From NCBI GenBank assembly GCA_017407835.1, contig JAFQVV010000026.1:1-64000 (forward strand): a stretch of 64,000 nt of DNA, read 5' to 3'. The stretch's first letter is position 1; each line of letters opens with the position of its first letter. Positions 8,179-16,112 of the stretch are shown here, piece after piece. The translations under genes and the position numbers were made by a program. This DNA is from Clostridia bacterium (lineage in GTDB: Bacteria; Bacillota; Clostridia; Oscillospirales; CAG-272). The notes under the pieces were generated by a model, which saw only the letters and a program-made list of their open reading frames with translations, made no database searches and had not been told where the DNA came from.

Positions 8179-9297
8179 ATGGAAAAAGAATTTTTGGGCA
8201 ATATTGTGATTGTACCCCTTCGTGGTATGGAAAAAATGGCAGAGCAGATTGTGAACTATCTGTTTGAAATCGCCAATGTAACGACAGCGAAGATTATTAC
8301 GCCCGATTTGCCCCGCTTCAACACGGGCGATGCCAAGGCGGTTCTTGCCGAATCGGTACGCGGCAAGGACGTCTATCTTCTGATGGATGTGGGCAATTAT
8401 GCCTGCACCTATTCAATGCACGGCATAACCAACCATATGTCGCCCGATGAGCATTATCAGGATCTCATTCGCGTGATTTCCGCTATCGGCGGTAAGGCGG
8501 CACGCATCAATGTTATCTCGCCCATGCTGTATGCCGCACGTCAGGACAGACGAATTCTTCGCGAATCGCTCGACTGCGCGGTTGCTTTGCAGAATCTCTA
8601 CAGTATCGGCGTGGAAAACATCATGGCGTTCGATGTACATGACGACAGAGTTTCCAACGCTGTCCCCTTCATGGGCTTTGATAAGCTGATGCCGACCTAT
8701 CAGACCATCAAAGCCATTTGTCATGATTTTCCCGATGTTGTCTTTGACGAGGAGAACATGGTGATGATCAGCCCCGATTTCGGCGGGATGGGACGAAACT
8801 ACATCTATTCCAACGAGCTTGGACTTGACCTTGGCGTTTTCTATAAGCGCAGAAGCATGACCGATTTCGTGGATGGCCACTATGCAGTGCAGGTGCACAA
8901 ATATATCGGTCCCGATGTACGGGGCAAGGACGTGCTGATCGTCGATGATATCATCGCGTCGGGCGATACCATCCTCGATGTAGTAGTAAAAATCAAGGAA
9001 ATGGGCGCGCGCAGAATTTTTGTTGCCGCAACCTTCGGTCTTTTCACCGCAGGTACCGCAAAGTTTGATCGCTCCTACGAGACGGGAGAGCTGGATGCAA
9101 TTTTTGTCACCAATGCCAGCTACCGCAGCGATGAAGTTGTCGCTGCACCGTGGTACAGAGAAGTCAATATTGTCAAATATACCGCTTACTATATTTACAG
9201 TGTCAATACGGGTTGCTCGATTGCACAGCTGCTTGATCCGCACAGACGAATTCATGATCTGGTCCACAAGGAGAAAATTCTGGTAAAAAACAGCTGA
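8179..9297 (+). CDS. prs: Ribose-phosphate pyrophosphokinase (PRPP synthetase)
   Basis: The 372-residue protein makes PRPP from ribose 5-phosphate and ATP, for nucleotide, histidine and tryptophan synthesis. The clearest motif is the PRPP-binding loop VLIVDDIIASGDTILD in the C-terminal half; the earlier SPMLYAARQDR and MAFDVHDDR stretches fit the ATP and metal sites. It is longer than the 310-320 residues of the classical enzyme, as are many clostridial homologues. The ATG at 8179 follows AGGAGAG by eight bases; the open frame continues upstream but without a ribosome site. Only 24 bases separate it from the ATP-grasp gene, so it may lead that operon. Confidence 0.88.
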   Translation: MEKEFLGNIVIVPLRGMEKMAEQIVNYLFEIANVTTAKIITPDLPRFNTGDAKAVLAESVRGKDVYLLMDVGNYACTYSMHGITNHMSPDEHYQDLIRVISAIGGKAARINVISPMLYAARQDRRILRESLDCAVALQNLYSIGVENIMAFDVHDDRVSNAVPFMGFDKLMPTYQTIKAICHDFPDVVFDEENMVMISPDFGGMGRNYIYSNELGLDLGVFYKRRSMTDFVDGHYAVQVHKYIGPDVRGKDVLIVDDIIASGDTILDVVVKIKEMGARRIFVAATFGLFTAGTAKFDRSYETGELDAIFVTNASYRSDEVVAAPWYREVNIVKYTAYYIYSVNTGCSIAQLLDPHRRIHDLVHKEKILVKNS

Positions 9298-9321
9298 TCC
9301 ATTGAGCCGGGAAGGTGTTTT

Positions 9322-10434
9322 ATGCAAACAGTCATTATTACCGATGGGAAATACCGCGCATCACTTGCCGCCATTCGGGCGTTGGGGCGTGCCGGATATC
9401 GTGTGATCGTGACACAGACACGCGCCGACGTGCGGGGGACACCTCCTGCTTTTTCCTCTCGCTTTGCTGCGCAGACCCATTGGTTCGCGGGCAGTGCTTC
9501 GGATGAAGGATATGCCGATACATTGTTGGCTTTCCTGCGCAAATATGACCGCCCTATTCTCTTCTGCGTTGGCGCTGTCACGCTGAACACGGTTGCACGC
9601 CGCCGCGCAGAGTTTGCTGACATCTGTTCCTTTTTGCTTGCGGAGCCGAATGTACTCGACGCTCTCAACGACAAAGAGGCGGTTTGGCAGAAGTGTGTGG
9701 AACTGGGTATTTCTGTTCCGCGCGCCTATACGGAGATGCCCGACCGCTATCCGGTCGTAATCAAGCCCCATTGCGGGGAACGTGCGGGCTTGCCGGCTGC
9801 AGAACGCTATGCAGTCGCGAACAATATCGATGAATATGCGGCGGCGATTGCGCGGATGAAACAGTATGATCCTACTCCCCTTGTGCAGGAGAAGGTTGAG
9901 GGAGAGGGACGTGGAGTCAGCCTGCTGCTTGATGCCGAAGGTCGCTGCATCAGTGCCATCTGTCATCGGCGCATCCGAGAGTATCCCCTGACAGGCGGCC
10001 CCTCTACCTGCTGCGAGAGTATTTACGATGAAGAGCTGATCGAGCGTGCATATCGTCTGCTGCGCGCCTTTGATTTTGTGGGGATGGCAATGGTTGAGTT
10101 CAAAGGGGATTGCGTGCTGGAGGTGAATCCCCGCGTCTGGGGGAGCTTCCCCCTGACGGCATGCGCGCAAAGCCCGTTTGCTCTGCATTATGCCCGTGCG
10201 GCGGCGGGGGAAACGGTGACCTATACGCCCTGTGATTACCGCACAGGGGTTCGGATGCGATTTATGCTCAATGATACGCTGGCCACACTCAGCTATCTGG
10301 GGCGAGGGGATTTTCGTGCCTTTTTCTGCGGGATTGGCGATTGCTTCCGTGCCAAGGAGGCGCTTGCCTGCCGTGGTGATGCCGCCCCGATGTACAGATA
10401 TCTGTGCGGTGCGTTGTTTGGGAGAAGAAGATGA
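9322..10434 (+). CDS. ATP-grasp ligase-like protein, substrate unknown
   Basis: The 370-residue protein has an N-terminal Rossmann-like lobe (TDGKYRASLAAIRALG), then an ATP-grasp fold: YPVVIKPHCGERAG for the first ATP-binding lysine loop, PLVQEKVEGEGRGVSLL for the hinge, and MAMVEFKGDCVLEVNPRVWGS for the magnesium-binding Glu/Asn pair. Such enzymes join a carboxylate to an amine or thiol. It overlaps the following PHP gene by 4 bases and leads to a polysaccharide deacetylase, suggesting a cell-envelope or small-molecule pathway (inference). The substrate cannot be read from the sequence. Confidence 0.85.
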   Translation: MQTVIITDGKYRASLAAIRALGRAGYRVIVTQTRADVRGTPPAFSSRFAAQTHWFAGSASDEGYADTLLAFLRKYDRPILFCVGAVTLNTVARRRAEFADICSFLLAEPNVLDALNDKEAVWQKCVELGISVPRAYTEMPDRYPVVIKPHCGERAGLPAAERYAVANNIDEYAAAIARMKQYDPTPLVQEKVEGEGRGVSLLLDAEGRCISAICHRRIREYPLTGGPSTCCESIYDEELIERAYRLLRAFDFVGMAMVEFKGDCVLEVNPRVWGSFPLTACAQSPFALHYARAAAGETVTYTPCDYRTGVRMRFMLNDTLATLSYLGRGDFRAFFCGIGDCFRAKEALACRGDAAPMYRYLCGALFGRRR

Positions 10435-11150
10435 ACGTAAAGCTTGATTTGCATATCCATTCCGCGCGCTCGGCAGACGGATGTATGTCGATGGACGAGA
10501 TTGCCCGTCGGTGCATTGCGCAGGGGCTGCATGGTGCTGCCGTCTGCGATCATGATACGGTTGTTGATGCGCTGCCGAAAGCAGAAAATTTTCTGTTTAT
10601 CCCCGGAATCGAGATTTCAACCGAGTACGGACATCTGCTCGGACTTTTTGTCACTGTCCCCATTGTGTCCCGCGATCTGGGCGGTGCGGTGGAAGAAATT
10701 CATGCCGCAGGCGGGATTGCGGTTTTGGCGCATCCCTTTGCCCGAAACACCGATGAGACGCGTTTGACACCCATTGCGCATTTGTTAGACGGTGTCGAAG
10801 TGTTCAACAGCCGTGCCGAGCGAAAAAATTCCCGTGCCAACGCACAGGCAGAATCTTTTGCCCGTGCGCACGCATTGCGCCGCTTTGCGGGAAGCGATGC
10901 GCATCTCCCCGCCGAGATCGGCAGAGCGGTGCTCACGGTTGACGTGGAAGAACTTTCCCTTGATGCGGTGAAGGCAGCATTGCTTGCGGGAAAGGCTGAG
11001 ATCAGCGGCAAGCGGAGCCCTGCACGCTATACCGCCAAAAGTCAGCTGATTAAGCATAAAAGGCAGGGGGCATCTCTGCTTGTCTATGCAAAATGGGCAT
11101 TGTTTGCCCTGAAATGTCACTTGCAGGATCTGTTTTGTAAAGGAGAATAG
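10431..11150 (+). CDS. PHP-domain metal-dependent phosphoesterase
   Basis: The 239-residue protein is a PHP phosphoesterase with the metal-binding motifs in order: DLHIHSARSADG near the start, CDHDT, the acidic PGIEIST, AHPFAR and the closing GSDAHLP. The family hydrolyses phosphate esters, for example nucleoside 3',5'-bisphosphate in the RNase AM/TrpH group, which it resembles in length. The ATG at 10431 overlaps the ATP-grasp stop as ATGA and has GGAGAAGAAG upstream, so the two are translationally coupled. The next gene starts 3 bases after its stop. Confidence 0.87.
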   Translation: MNVKLDLHIHSARSADGCMSMDEIARRCIAQGLHGAAVCDHDTVVDALPKAENFLFIPGIEISTEYGHLLGLFVTVPIVSRDLGGAVEEIHAAGGIAVLAHPFARNTDETRLTPIAHLLDGVEVFNSRAERKNSRANAQAESFARAHALRRFAGSDAHLPAEIGRAVLTVDVEELSLDAVKAALLAGKAEISGKRSPARYTAKSQLIKHKRQGASLLVYAKWALFALKCHLQDLFCKGE

Positions 11151-11152
11151 GC

Positions 11153-12439
11153 GTGTCTGTTTTGGTGAAAGTGGGCAAGGCGGGAAAGCGTTTTTTGCGG
11201 CGCTATCTCCTCCCCCCCGTGCAATATCGGCTCAGCTACACTCGCCGCATTGAGCGCGTCTGTACCAATCGGCGTATTTGTGCCATGACCTTTGATGACG
11301 GTCCGATGGATATGCCTGCTTCTCCCGACTGCTTTGAGGGGCGTTCGCTGACCGATATTTTGCTGGATACCTTGGCGGAATTCGACGCCAAAGGCACCTT
11401 TGATGTGGTCGGTGACACCTCGGAAAATTATCCCGATCGAGCAGGAAAACTCGGTACTGCCGCATGGGGAGGGATCAAATACGACCACTATCCCGATATC
11501 TGCTGTGACAAGCGGGGCGGGGCAGTGCATAATGACCGTCTCATCCGCCGTATGTTGGATGAGGGACATCAGATTACCAACCACGGCTATCGGCATATTA
11601 TTTTCGGTAAGAAGCCCCTCGTGTACGGCGGGCGGGAGTATCTCGGCACATTCGATCGTGCGGTGGAGGATCTGCATCGGCTGGATGAATTGATGCAGAG
11701 CCGCTATGGATATCGGATGACGATGCACCGACCTCCCCATTATGTCGATCGTATGCGGGACGGCTTCACTTCCTATGATGTGTGCGATAAAATGGGCTAT
11801 CAATATCTGGCTGCTTCCTTCGATGGCGCGGGCTGGCTGCCGTCAACACAGGCGGATCCCGATGCCGCACTTGATGCCGAGGTCAGTGCAATGGTTGAGC
11901 CGATGCGCCGTGCGCTGGAGGCCGATCCCGATTTCTTCTGCGGGCAGATCATTTTTCAAAAAGATGGCTACAACATGAGCAAACGCACCCCCGTTGCCTT
12001 TGGTTTGCGCAAACAGCTTGCACTGCTACAGGCGTACGGGTACCGTGTGGTAACGGTGTGTGAGTTGATGCAGGAATCTCCCTTTGCCGATGTGGGCAGG
12101 GAGGATGCGCTGTTTGAGAAGCTTTGCAGACTGGAGACTGCTCACGCCATTGTGTATGCCGATAACTGCCTTCGCCTTGATGCACCTATGACGCAGGGGG
12201 AACTTGCCATGCTGCTCGCTCCCCGTGATGCGGCACTTGAGCGCAGGTGGGATGTGATTCGCTGCACGCGGAAATCGGCAAATGCCTATTCCGGTGCCAT
12301 GGCATGGTGCATTGAGCAGGGGATTTTGCCTGTCGATGCACGTCCCGATGATGGGTTGACTGCGCTTCCTGATGCATATTTTGCGCCAACCGCCGATTTT
12401 AGCCGCCGAGCTGTCTATGCAGCTTATCGGGAAGAATAA
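11153..12439 (+). CDS. Polysaccharide deacetylase-like (NodB-fold) protein with a possible degenerate SLH tail
   Basis: A 428-residue protein starting at GTG, six bases after AGGAGA. The NodB motifs are TFDDGP (residues 46-51; catalytic and metal aspartates), the metal pair in NHGYRH (His144, His148) and HRPPHY. It would remove N-acetyl groups from a sugar polymer. No signal peptide is visible, although residues 1-25 are basic and partly hydrophobic. From about residue 330 the sequence (MTQGELAMLL and AYSGAMAWCIEQGIL) resembles S-layer homology repeats, which bind cell-wall polymers; this is tentative. Last gene of the ATP-grasp/PHP run, followed by a perfect terminator. Confidence 0.8.
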   Translation: MSVLVKVGKAGKRFLRRYLLPPVQYRLSYTRRIERVCTNRRICAMTFDDGPMDMPASPDCFEGRSLTDILLDTLAEFDAKGTFDVVGDTSENYPDRAGKLGTAAWGGIKYDHYPDICCDKRGGAVHNDRLIRRMLDEGHQITNHGYRHIIFGKKPLVYGGREYLGTFDRAVEDLHRLDELMQSRYGYRMTMHRPPHYVDRMRDGFTSYDVCDKMGYQYLAASFDGAGWLPSTQADPDAALDAEVSAMVEPMRRALEADPDFFCGQIIFQKDGYNMSKRTPVAFGLRKQLALLQAYGYRVVTVCELMQESPFADVGREDALFEKLCRLETAHAIVYADNCLRLDAPMTQGELAMLLAPRDAALERRWDVIRCTRKSANAYSGAMAWCIEQGILPVDARPDDGLTALPDAYFAPTADFSRRAVYAAYREE

Positions 12440-12447
12440 CGTTTAAA

Positions 12448-12488
12448 CACCCGTTCCCGCGAAATATTCCGCGGGAACGGGTGCTTTT
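12448..12488. terminator. Strong terminator between deacetylase and sigK
   Basis: A perfect 14-base-pair stem (12448-12461 with 12470-12483) with an 8-base loop, followed by CTTTT. It serves the plus-strand operon and, more weakly, the convergent sigK. Confidence 0.88.
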
Positions 12489-12502
12489 CAACTGCACTGT
12501 GC

Positions 12503-13186
12503 TTAAAGGCGAGCACGGAGCTTCTCCAAGGCAGCTTTTTCGATGCGCGATACATAGGAACGCGAAATGCCCAGTTCATCTGCCACCTCCCGCTGGGTTC
12601 GCGGGGGTAGCGCACCCAGCCCGTAGCGCAGGATGATGATCTGTCGCTCGCGCGGATCAAGTGCTGTTTTCACCAGACGGAGTGCATGCTCTGTACGCAG
12701 ACGGCGGTCAATGTCATCGGCGATGGTGTCCTCGACTGCGATAATATCGATGTAGGTCAGCGGATTGCCGTCGCGGTCGGTGTCGATGGTTTCATTGATC
12801 GACACCTCGCACCCCAGCTTTTTCTGCGCACGGAAATGCATCAAAATCTCATTTTGAATACACTTCGCCGCATATGTGGCAAATCTGGCGCCGTTTTCGG
12901 TGCGGAAGGAGTCAATTGCTTTGATCAGTCCGATCGAACCGATCGAGACCAAATCCTCGCTGTTTCGGTTTGAACCGTAGTATTTTCGTACAATGTGAGC
13001 GACCAAGCGAAGATTGTGCTCGATCAGCTTCTCGCGCGCTTCCTCATCGCCGGCACGGACGCGAGCAAAATATTCGCGCTCCGCTTGTGCCGAGAGAGGG
13101 GGCGGGAAATTTTGCGGGGTGGAGAGCCCTAGAACCATGAAAAGCAAATCCGCGGCTGACCTCAGCAGAGAAATGAACAAAACCAT
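12503..13186 (-). CDS. sigK: Sporulation sigma factor sigma-K with pro-sequence
   Basis: A 227-residue sigma-70-type factor closest in pattern to SigK, the late mother-cell sporulation factor. Residues 1-20 are hydrophobic, like the pro-sequence cut by SpoIVFB. Region 2 contains IEHNLRLVAHIVRKYY, EDLVSIGSIGLIKAID and the -10 recognition stretch FATYAAKCIQNEILM. Region 4 ends in GISRSYVSRIEKAALEKL, the -35-binding HTH. The gene is intact, with no skin-type insertion. The ATG at 13186 has AAGGAG only 2 bases upstream, so a TTG two codons later, with 8-base spacing, is an alternative. It implies a spore-forming host. Confidence 0.87.
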   Translation of the reverse strand: MVLFISLLRSAADLLFMVLGLSTPQNFPPPLSAQAEREYFARVRAGDEEAREKLIEHNLRLVAHIVRKYYGSNRNSEDLVSIGSIGLIKAIDSFRTENGARFATYAAKCIQNEILMHFRAQKKLGCEVSINETIDTDRDGNPLTYIDIIAVEDTIADDIDRRLRTEHALRLVKTALDPRERQIIILRYGLGALPPRTQREVADELGISRSYVSRIEKAALEKLRARL

Positions 13187-13248
13187 CACTCCTTCACGCC
13201 GATGGGCGTAATTTTTTGTTACAGTATATGCCGCGTATGCTTGGACGG

Positions 13249-13277
13249 TTGACAAGCGGAATTTTGTGTGCTATAAT
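13249..13277 (+). promoter_or_regulatory. Consensus promoter of the phosphofructokinase gene
   Basis: TTGACA (13249-13254), a 17-base spacer and TATAAT (13272-13277), exact consensus, 61 bases before the start codon. Confidence 0.9.
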
Positions 13278-13338
13278 AAATTGATTATATTTTCCTTCCC
13301 GTTTCGCAATTTTTTCACAGTCAAAGGAGTGTTTTATT

Positions 13339-14580
13339 ATGAGCAAACTGATCGGTAATGCTGTCGTGGGCCAGTCGGGCGGTCCCACTGCCGCAATCAA
13401 TGCAACGCTTGCAGGTGTTATTCGCGGCGTGCGTGAGAATGTACATGACGGTTCGATTCCCCGTCTTTACGGTATGCACAACGGCGTTGAGGGCCTTCTC
13501 CAAGAGCGTCTGGTTGACCTGACCGAATTCTTCGCCGATGAGTCGAAGATCGACGATCTGGAGCATACCCCCGCTGCCGCCCTCGGCTCCTGCCGCCGCA
13601 AGCTGCCCAAGATGGGTGAGGATGATGCAGTTTATGAAAAGCTGCTTGAAATTTTCAAGAAATACGATATTCGTTACTTCTTCTATATCGGCGGCAACGA
13701 TTCGATGGATACCGTTGCTAAACTGTCTGCTTATACTAAGGGACACGACTATGAAATGCGTATCGTCGGTGTACCCAAGACTATCGATAATGACCTGGTT
13801 GTTACCGACCATACCCCCGGGTTCGGCTCTGCCGCCAAGTATCTTGCTGTGACTATGCAGGAGATTATCCGCGACTGTGCGGTTTATACCACCAAGGCAG
13901 TGACCATTGTGGAGATCATGGGTCGTGATGCGGGCTGGCTGACTGCGTCTGCCGCCATCGGCCGCGGTGTCAACGGCATTGCGCCCGACCTGATCTATCT
14001 GCCCGAGCGCAATTTCGATATGAACGAATTCTTTACTTCTGTCCGTGCCGCCCTGGACAAGCATCCCAACGTGGTTGTTGCTGTATCAGAGGGAATTCGC
14101 TTCGCAGACGGTACCTACGTCGGCGAGGGTACCCAGAGCGGTGTTGTCGATGCCTTCGGTCACAAGTATCTGTCCGGTACCGGCAAGGCGCTGGAACTGG
14201 CGGTAAAGGCCGAGATCGGCTGTAAGGTTCGCTCGGTGGAGCTGAACATCTGCCAGCGCTGTGCTGCCCACGTTGCTTCTGCCATTGACCTTGAGGAGTC
14301 TGTAGCAGTCGGCCGCGCGGCTGTTAAGGGTGCATCTGAGGGCGTTACCCGCGAGATGATGACCATCGACCGCATTTCAACCAAGCCCTACGCTTACAAG
14401 ATCGGCCACAATGACATTGATTTGATCGCAAATCAGGTCAGACGTGTTCCCGACGAGTTTATCAATGCAGAGGGCAACAACGTCACCGATGCCTGCGTAG
14501 AGTATCTGCTTCCGCTGATTGCAGGCGAGGTTTCGCCCAAGTATGAGAACGGTCTTCCCGTCCATGTGATCATTGATTGA
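13339..14580 (+). CDS. pfp: 6-phosphofructokinase, pyrophosphate-dependent type by motif
   Basis: This 413-residue enzyme phosphorylates fructose 6-phosphate in glycolysis. Two signature positions indicate the phosphoryl donor. GGNDS (residues 118-122) carries Asp121 where ATP enzymes have Gly, and PKTIDND (146-152) carries Lys147 where ATP enzymes have Gly. Both are the pattern of PPi-dependent PFKs, which work reversibly and save ATP. The N-terminal GQSGGPTAAINA loop and MGRDAGWL are the other conserved elements. Single gene with its own consensus promoter, AAAGGAG site and perfect terminator. The donor assignment is from motif only. Confidence 0.9.
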   Translation: MSKLIGNAVVGQSGGPTAAINATLAGVIRGVRENVHDGSIPRLYGMHNGVEGLLQERLVDLTEFFADESKIDDLEHTPAAALGSCRRKLPKMGEDDAVYEKLLEIFKKYDIRYFFYIGGNDSMDTVAKLSAYTKGHDYEMRIVGVPKTIDNDLVVTDHTPGFGSAAKYLAVTMQEIIRDCAVYTTKAVTIVEIMGRDAGWLTASAAIGRGVNGIAPDLIYLPERNFDMNEFFTSVRAALDKHPNVVVAVSEGIRFADGTYVGEGTQSGVVDAFGHKYLSGTGKALELAVKAEIGCKVRSVELNICQRCAAHVASAIDLEESVAVGRAAVKGASEGVTREMMTIDRISTKPYAYKIGHNDIDLIANQVRRVPDEFINAEGNNVTDACVEYLLPLIAGEVSPKYENGLPVHVIID

Positions 14581-14589
14581 TCAAAAAGA

Positions 14590-14626
14590 AAATCAGGTGC
14601 CGCGCAATGCGCGGCACCTGATTTTT
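14590..14626. terminator. Bidirectional terminator between phosphofructokinase and the GNAT gene
   Basis: A perfect 16-base-pair stem (14590-14605 with 14609-14624) with a 3-base loop, ending in a T run on the right and preceded by an A run on the left. Confidence 0.9.
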
Positions 14627-15184
14627 TCATTGATCGAATTTTGTTTGATTGCTTGGAGGTGCTGAATAAACCGGTTCCGGTGGATTTTTATGCGGATTGA
14701 TCTGCTTGTACATCCAAGTGACATCGTGCCATTTGCCGTGTTTGTAGCCCGATTTTGGGAAAACGGCAAGCTGCGTATAGCCGAGAGCAGTGTGAAATGC
14801 AATGCTGTGCGGGTTCGGCGAGGTGATGCAGACATAGAGATTGACCATTCCCATCTCCCGCAGCTCTTCTTCCAGACGCGCATACAATAAACGACCGATG
14901 CCCGAGCGGTGATGCGCAGTGTCAACGTAAATCGACAATTCCACGTCCCAATCATATGCTGCACGTTGGCGGAATGTGTACGCGTAGGCATACCCGACAA
15001 TTTTATTGCCATCCAAGCAGACCAGATAGGGGAACTTTTGACTGATGGCACGAATGCGCTCGGCGAATTCCTCGACGGTTGGCGGAATGTATTCAAATGT
15101 GACGGTTGTCTCCCGAACATACGGCGCGTAGATGGCGCAGAGTGCAGGTGCATCCCCGATTGCGGCGGGGCGAATGGTGTACAT
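14627..15184 (-). CDS. GNAT N-acetyltransferase (phosphinothricin acetyltransferase-like)
   Basis: The 185-residue protein has the GNAT fold: the N-terminal IRPAAIGDAPALCAIYAPYV, the EYIPPTVEEFAERI helix typical of the PAT/MnaT subgroup, and the acetyl-CoA loop HHRSGIGRLLYARL. The late PNPHSIAFHTALGY motif is also typical. This subgroup acetylates the amino group of small molecules such as methionine sulphone or phosphinothricin; the real substrate here is unknown. It lies 67 bases downstream of the GDPD gene and is probably the last gene of a NUDIX-MFS-GDPD-GNAT unit. Confidence 0.87.
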   Translation of the reverse strand: MYTIRPAAIGDAPALCAIYAPYVRETTVTFEYIPPTVEEFAERIRAISQKFPYLVCLDGNKIVGYAYAYTFRQRAAYDWDVELSIYVDTAHHRSGIGRLLYARLEEELREMGMVNLYVCITSPNPHSIAFHTALGYTQLAVFPKSGYKHGKWHDVTWMYKQINPHKNPPEPVYSAPPSNQTKFDQ

Positions 15185-15251
15185 ATGTAGTCCTCGTTTC
15201 TATGGGGTGGGGGAAAGAAATGTGGATAAGCGATAAAACAAACGGATTCGA

Positions 15252-16061
15252 TCAGCGATCGGGGGTGAAATGCTCAAAAATAATGGCAGCACTCGGATGA
15301 CATTTTTCTTCCCTTTCGGCGTCCCGTACTGTCCAAGTGAGGCAGGGCGTATTGAGCACATCGCGGCAGAACAGGAGCGGCAGCTCACGGGGATACTCGT
15401 GATTATAGGCAATAAAATCGGGGCGGGCAAGGAAATTTAACAGCATCCATGTCAGCACATATTTGCGCAGGCGAGACATTTTGGGATTGCCTAAGAAAAA
15501 GTTGGTGTAGAGCAGACCGCGCAGGAACCCGGGACGGTTGAGCTTGAACCAGCGCAAATAAAGCGGATTGAAGGATTGCACCGAAAACAGCCCGTCATAA
15601 TTGTCGAGCAGTTCGGCGGTTTTTTCGCAGATGTCGGTGTTGCCGTCCTCCCCTTTGATTTCAATGAGCAGTGGAACCTGGCCCGCCACCAGTGCCAAAA
15701 ACTCGGCCAGTGTCGGTATTCCCTCATCACTGCTGCCCAAGCGGCAGGCGCGAAGCTCTTCCAGTGTCATTGATGAAACCGTTCCCTCGCAGCCGCAGAC
15801 GCGGGAGAGGGTGGGATCGTGAAAAACAACGGGGATTTTGTCGGCGGTCAGCCGTACGTCCAATTCGATGCCATAGCCGGCTGCAATTGCAGCATGAAAA
15901 GCGGCGGGGGAGTTTTCGGGGGTAGCTTCATCGTGCAGGCCGCGGTGCGCATAGTTGACGCGAAGCACCTGCATTTCCTCGCGCCGTCCCAGCTCGGGCA
16001 GCACCGCCAAAAAAAGGAAAAGCAGGAGAATGAGTAATGTCAGGAAAAACGGAATCAGCAT
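15252..16061 (-). CDS. Membrane-anchored glycerophosphodiester phosphodiesterase
   Basis: A 269-residue GDPD-family enzyme that releases glycerol 3-phosphate from glycerophosphodiesters, i.e. phospholipid head groups. Residues 1-24 form one hydrophobic membrane helix, so the catalytic domain sits at the membrane. Motifs are YAHRGLHDE (catalytic His and Arg), PENSPAAF, the metal-binding GIELDVRLTADK and VVFHDPTLSRVCG. A later LIEIKGE also fits the metal site. Glycerol 3-phosphate produced here could feed the GlpA-like operon at 1.7-4.8 kb (inference). Confidence 0.88.
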   Translation of the reverse strand: MLIPFFLTLLILLLFLFLAVLPELGRREEMQVLRVNYAHRGLHDEATPENSPAAFHAAIAAGYGIELDVRLTADKIPVVFHDPTLSRVCGCEGTVSSMTLEELRACRLGSSDEGIPTLAEFLALVAGQVPLLIEIKGEDGNTDICEKTAELLDNYDGLFSVQSFNPLYLRWFKLNRPGFLRGLLYTNFFLGNPKMSRLRKYVLTWMLLNFLARPDFIAYNHEYPRELPLLFCRDVLNTPCLTWTVRDAEREEKCHPSAAIIFEHFTPDR

Positions 16062-16112
16062 AAAAGATCGTCCTTTTTATTTCTGCGTATGGGTGAAGAT
16101 TTTCCGCAGCAA

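Noticed and set aside
14627..15184. GNAT protein as a herbicide (phosphinothricin) resistance gene
   Set aside because: Membership of the PAT-like subgroup does not show the substrate; most members acetylate other amines.
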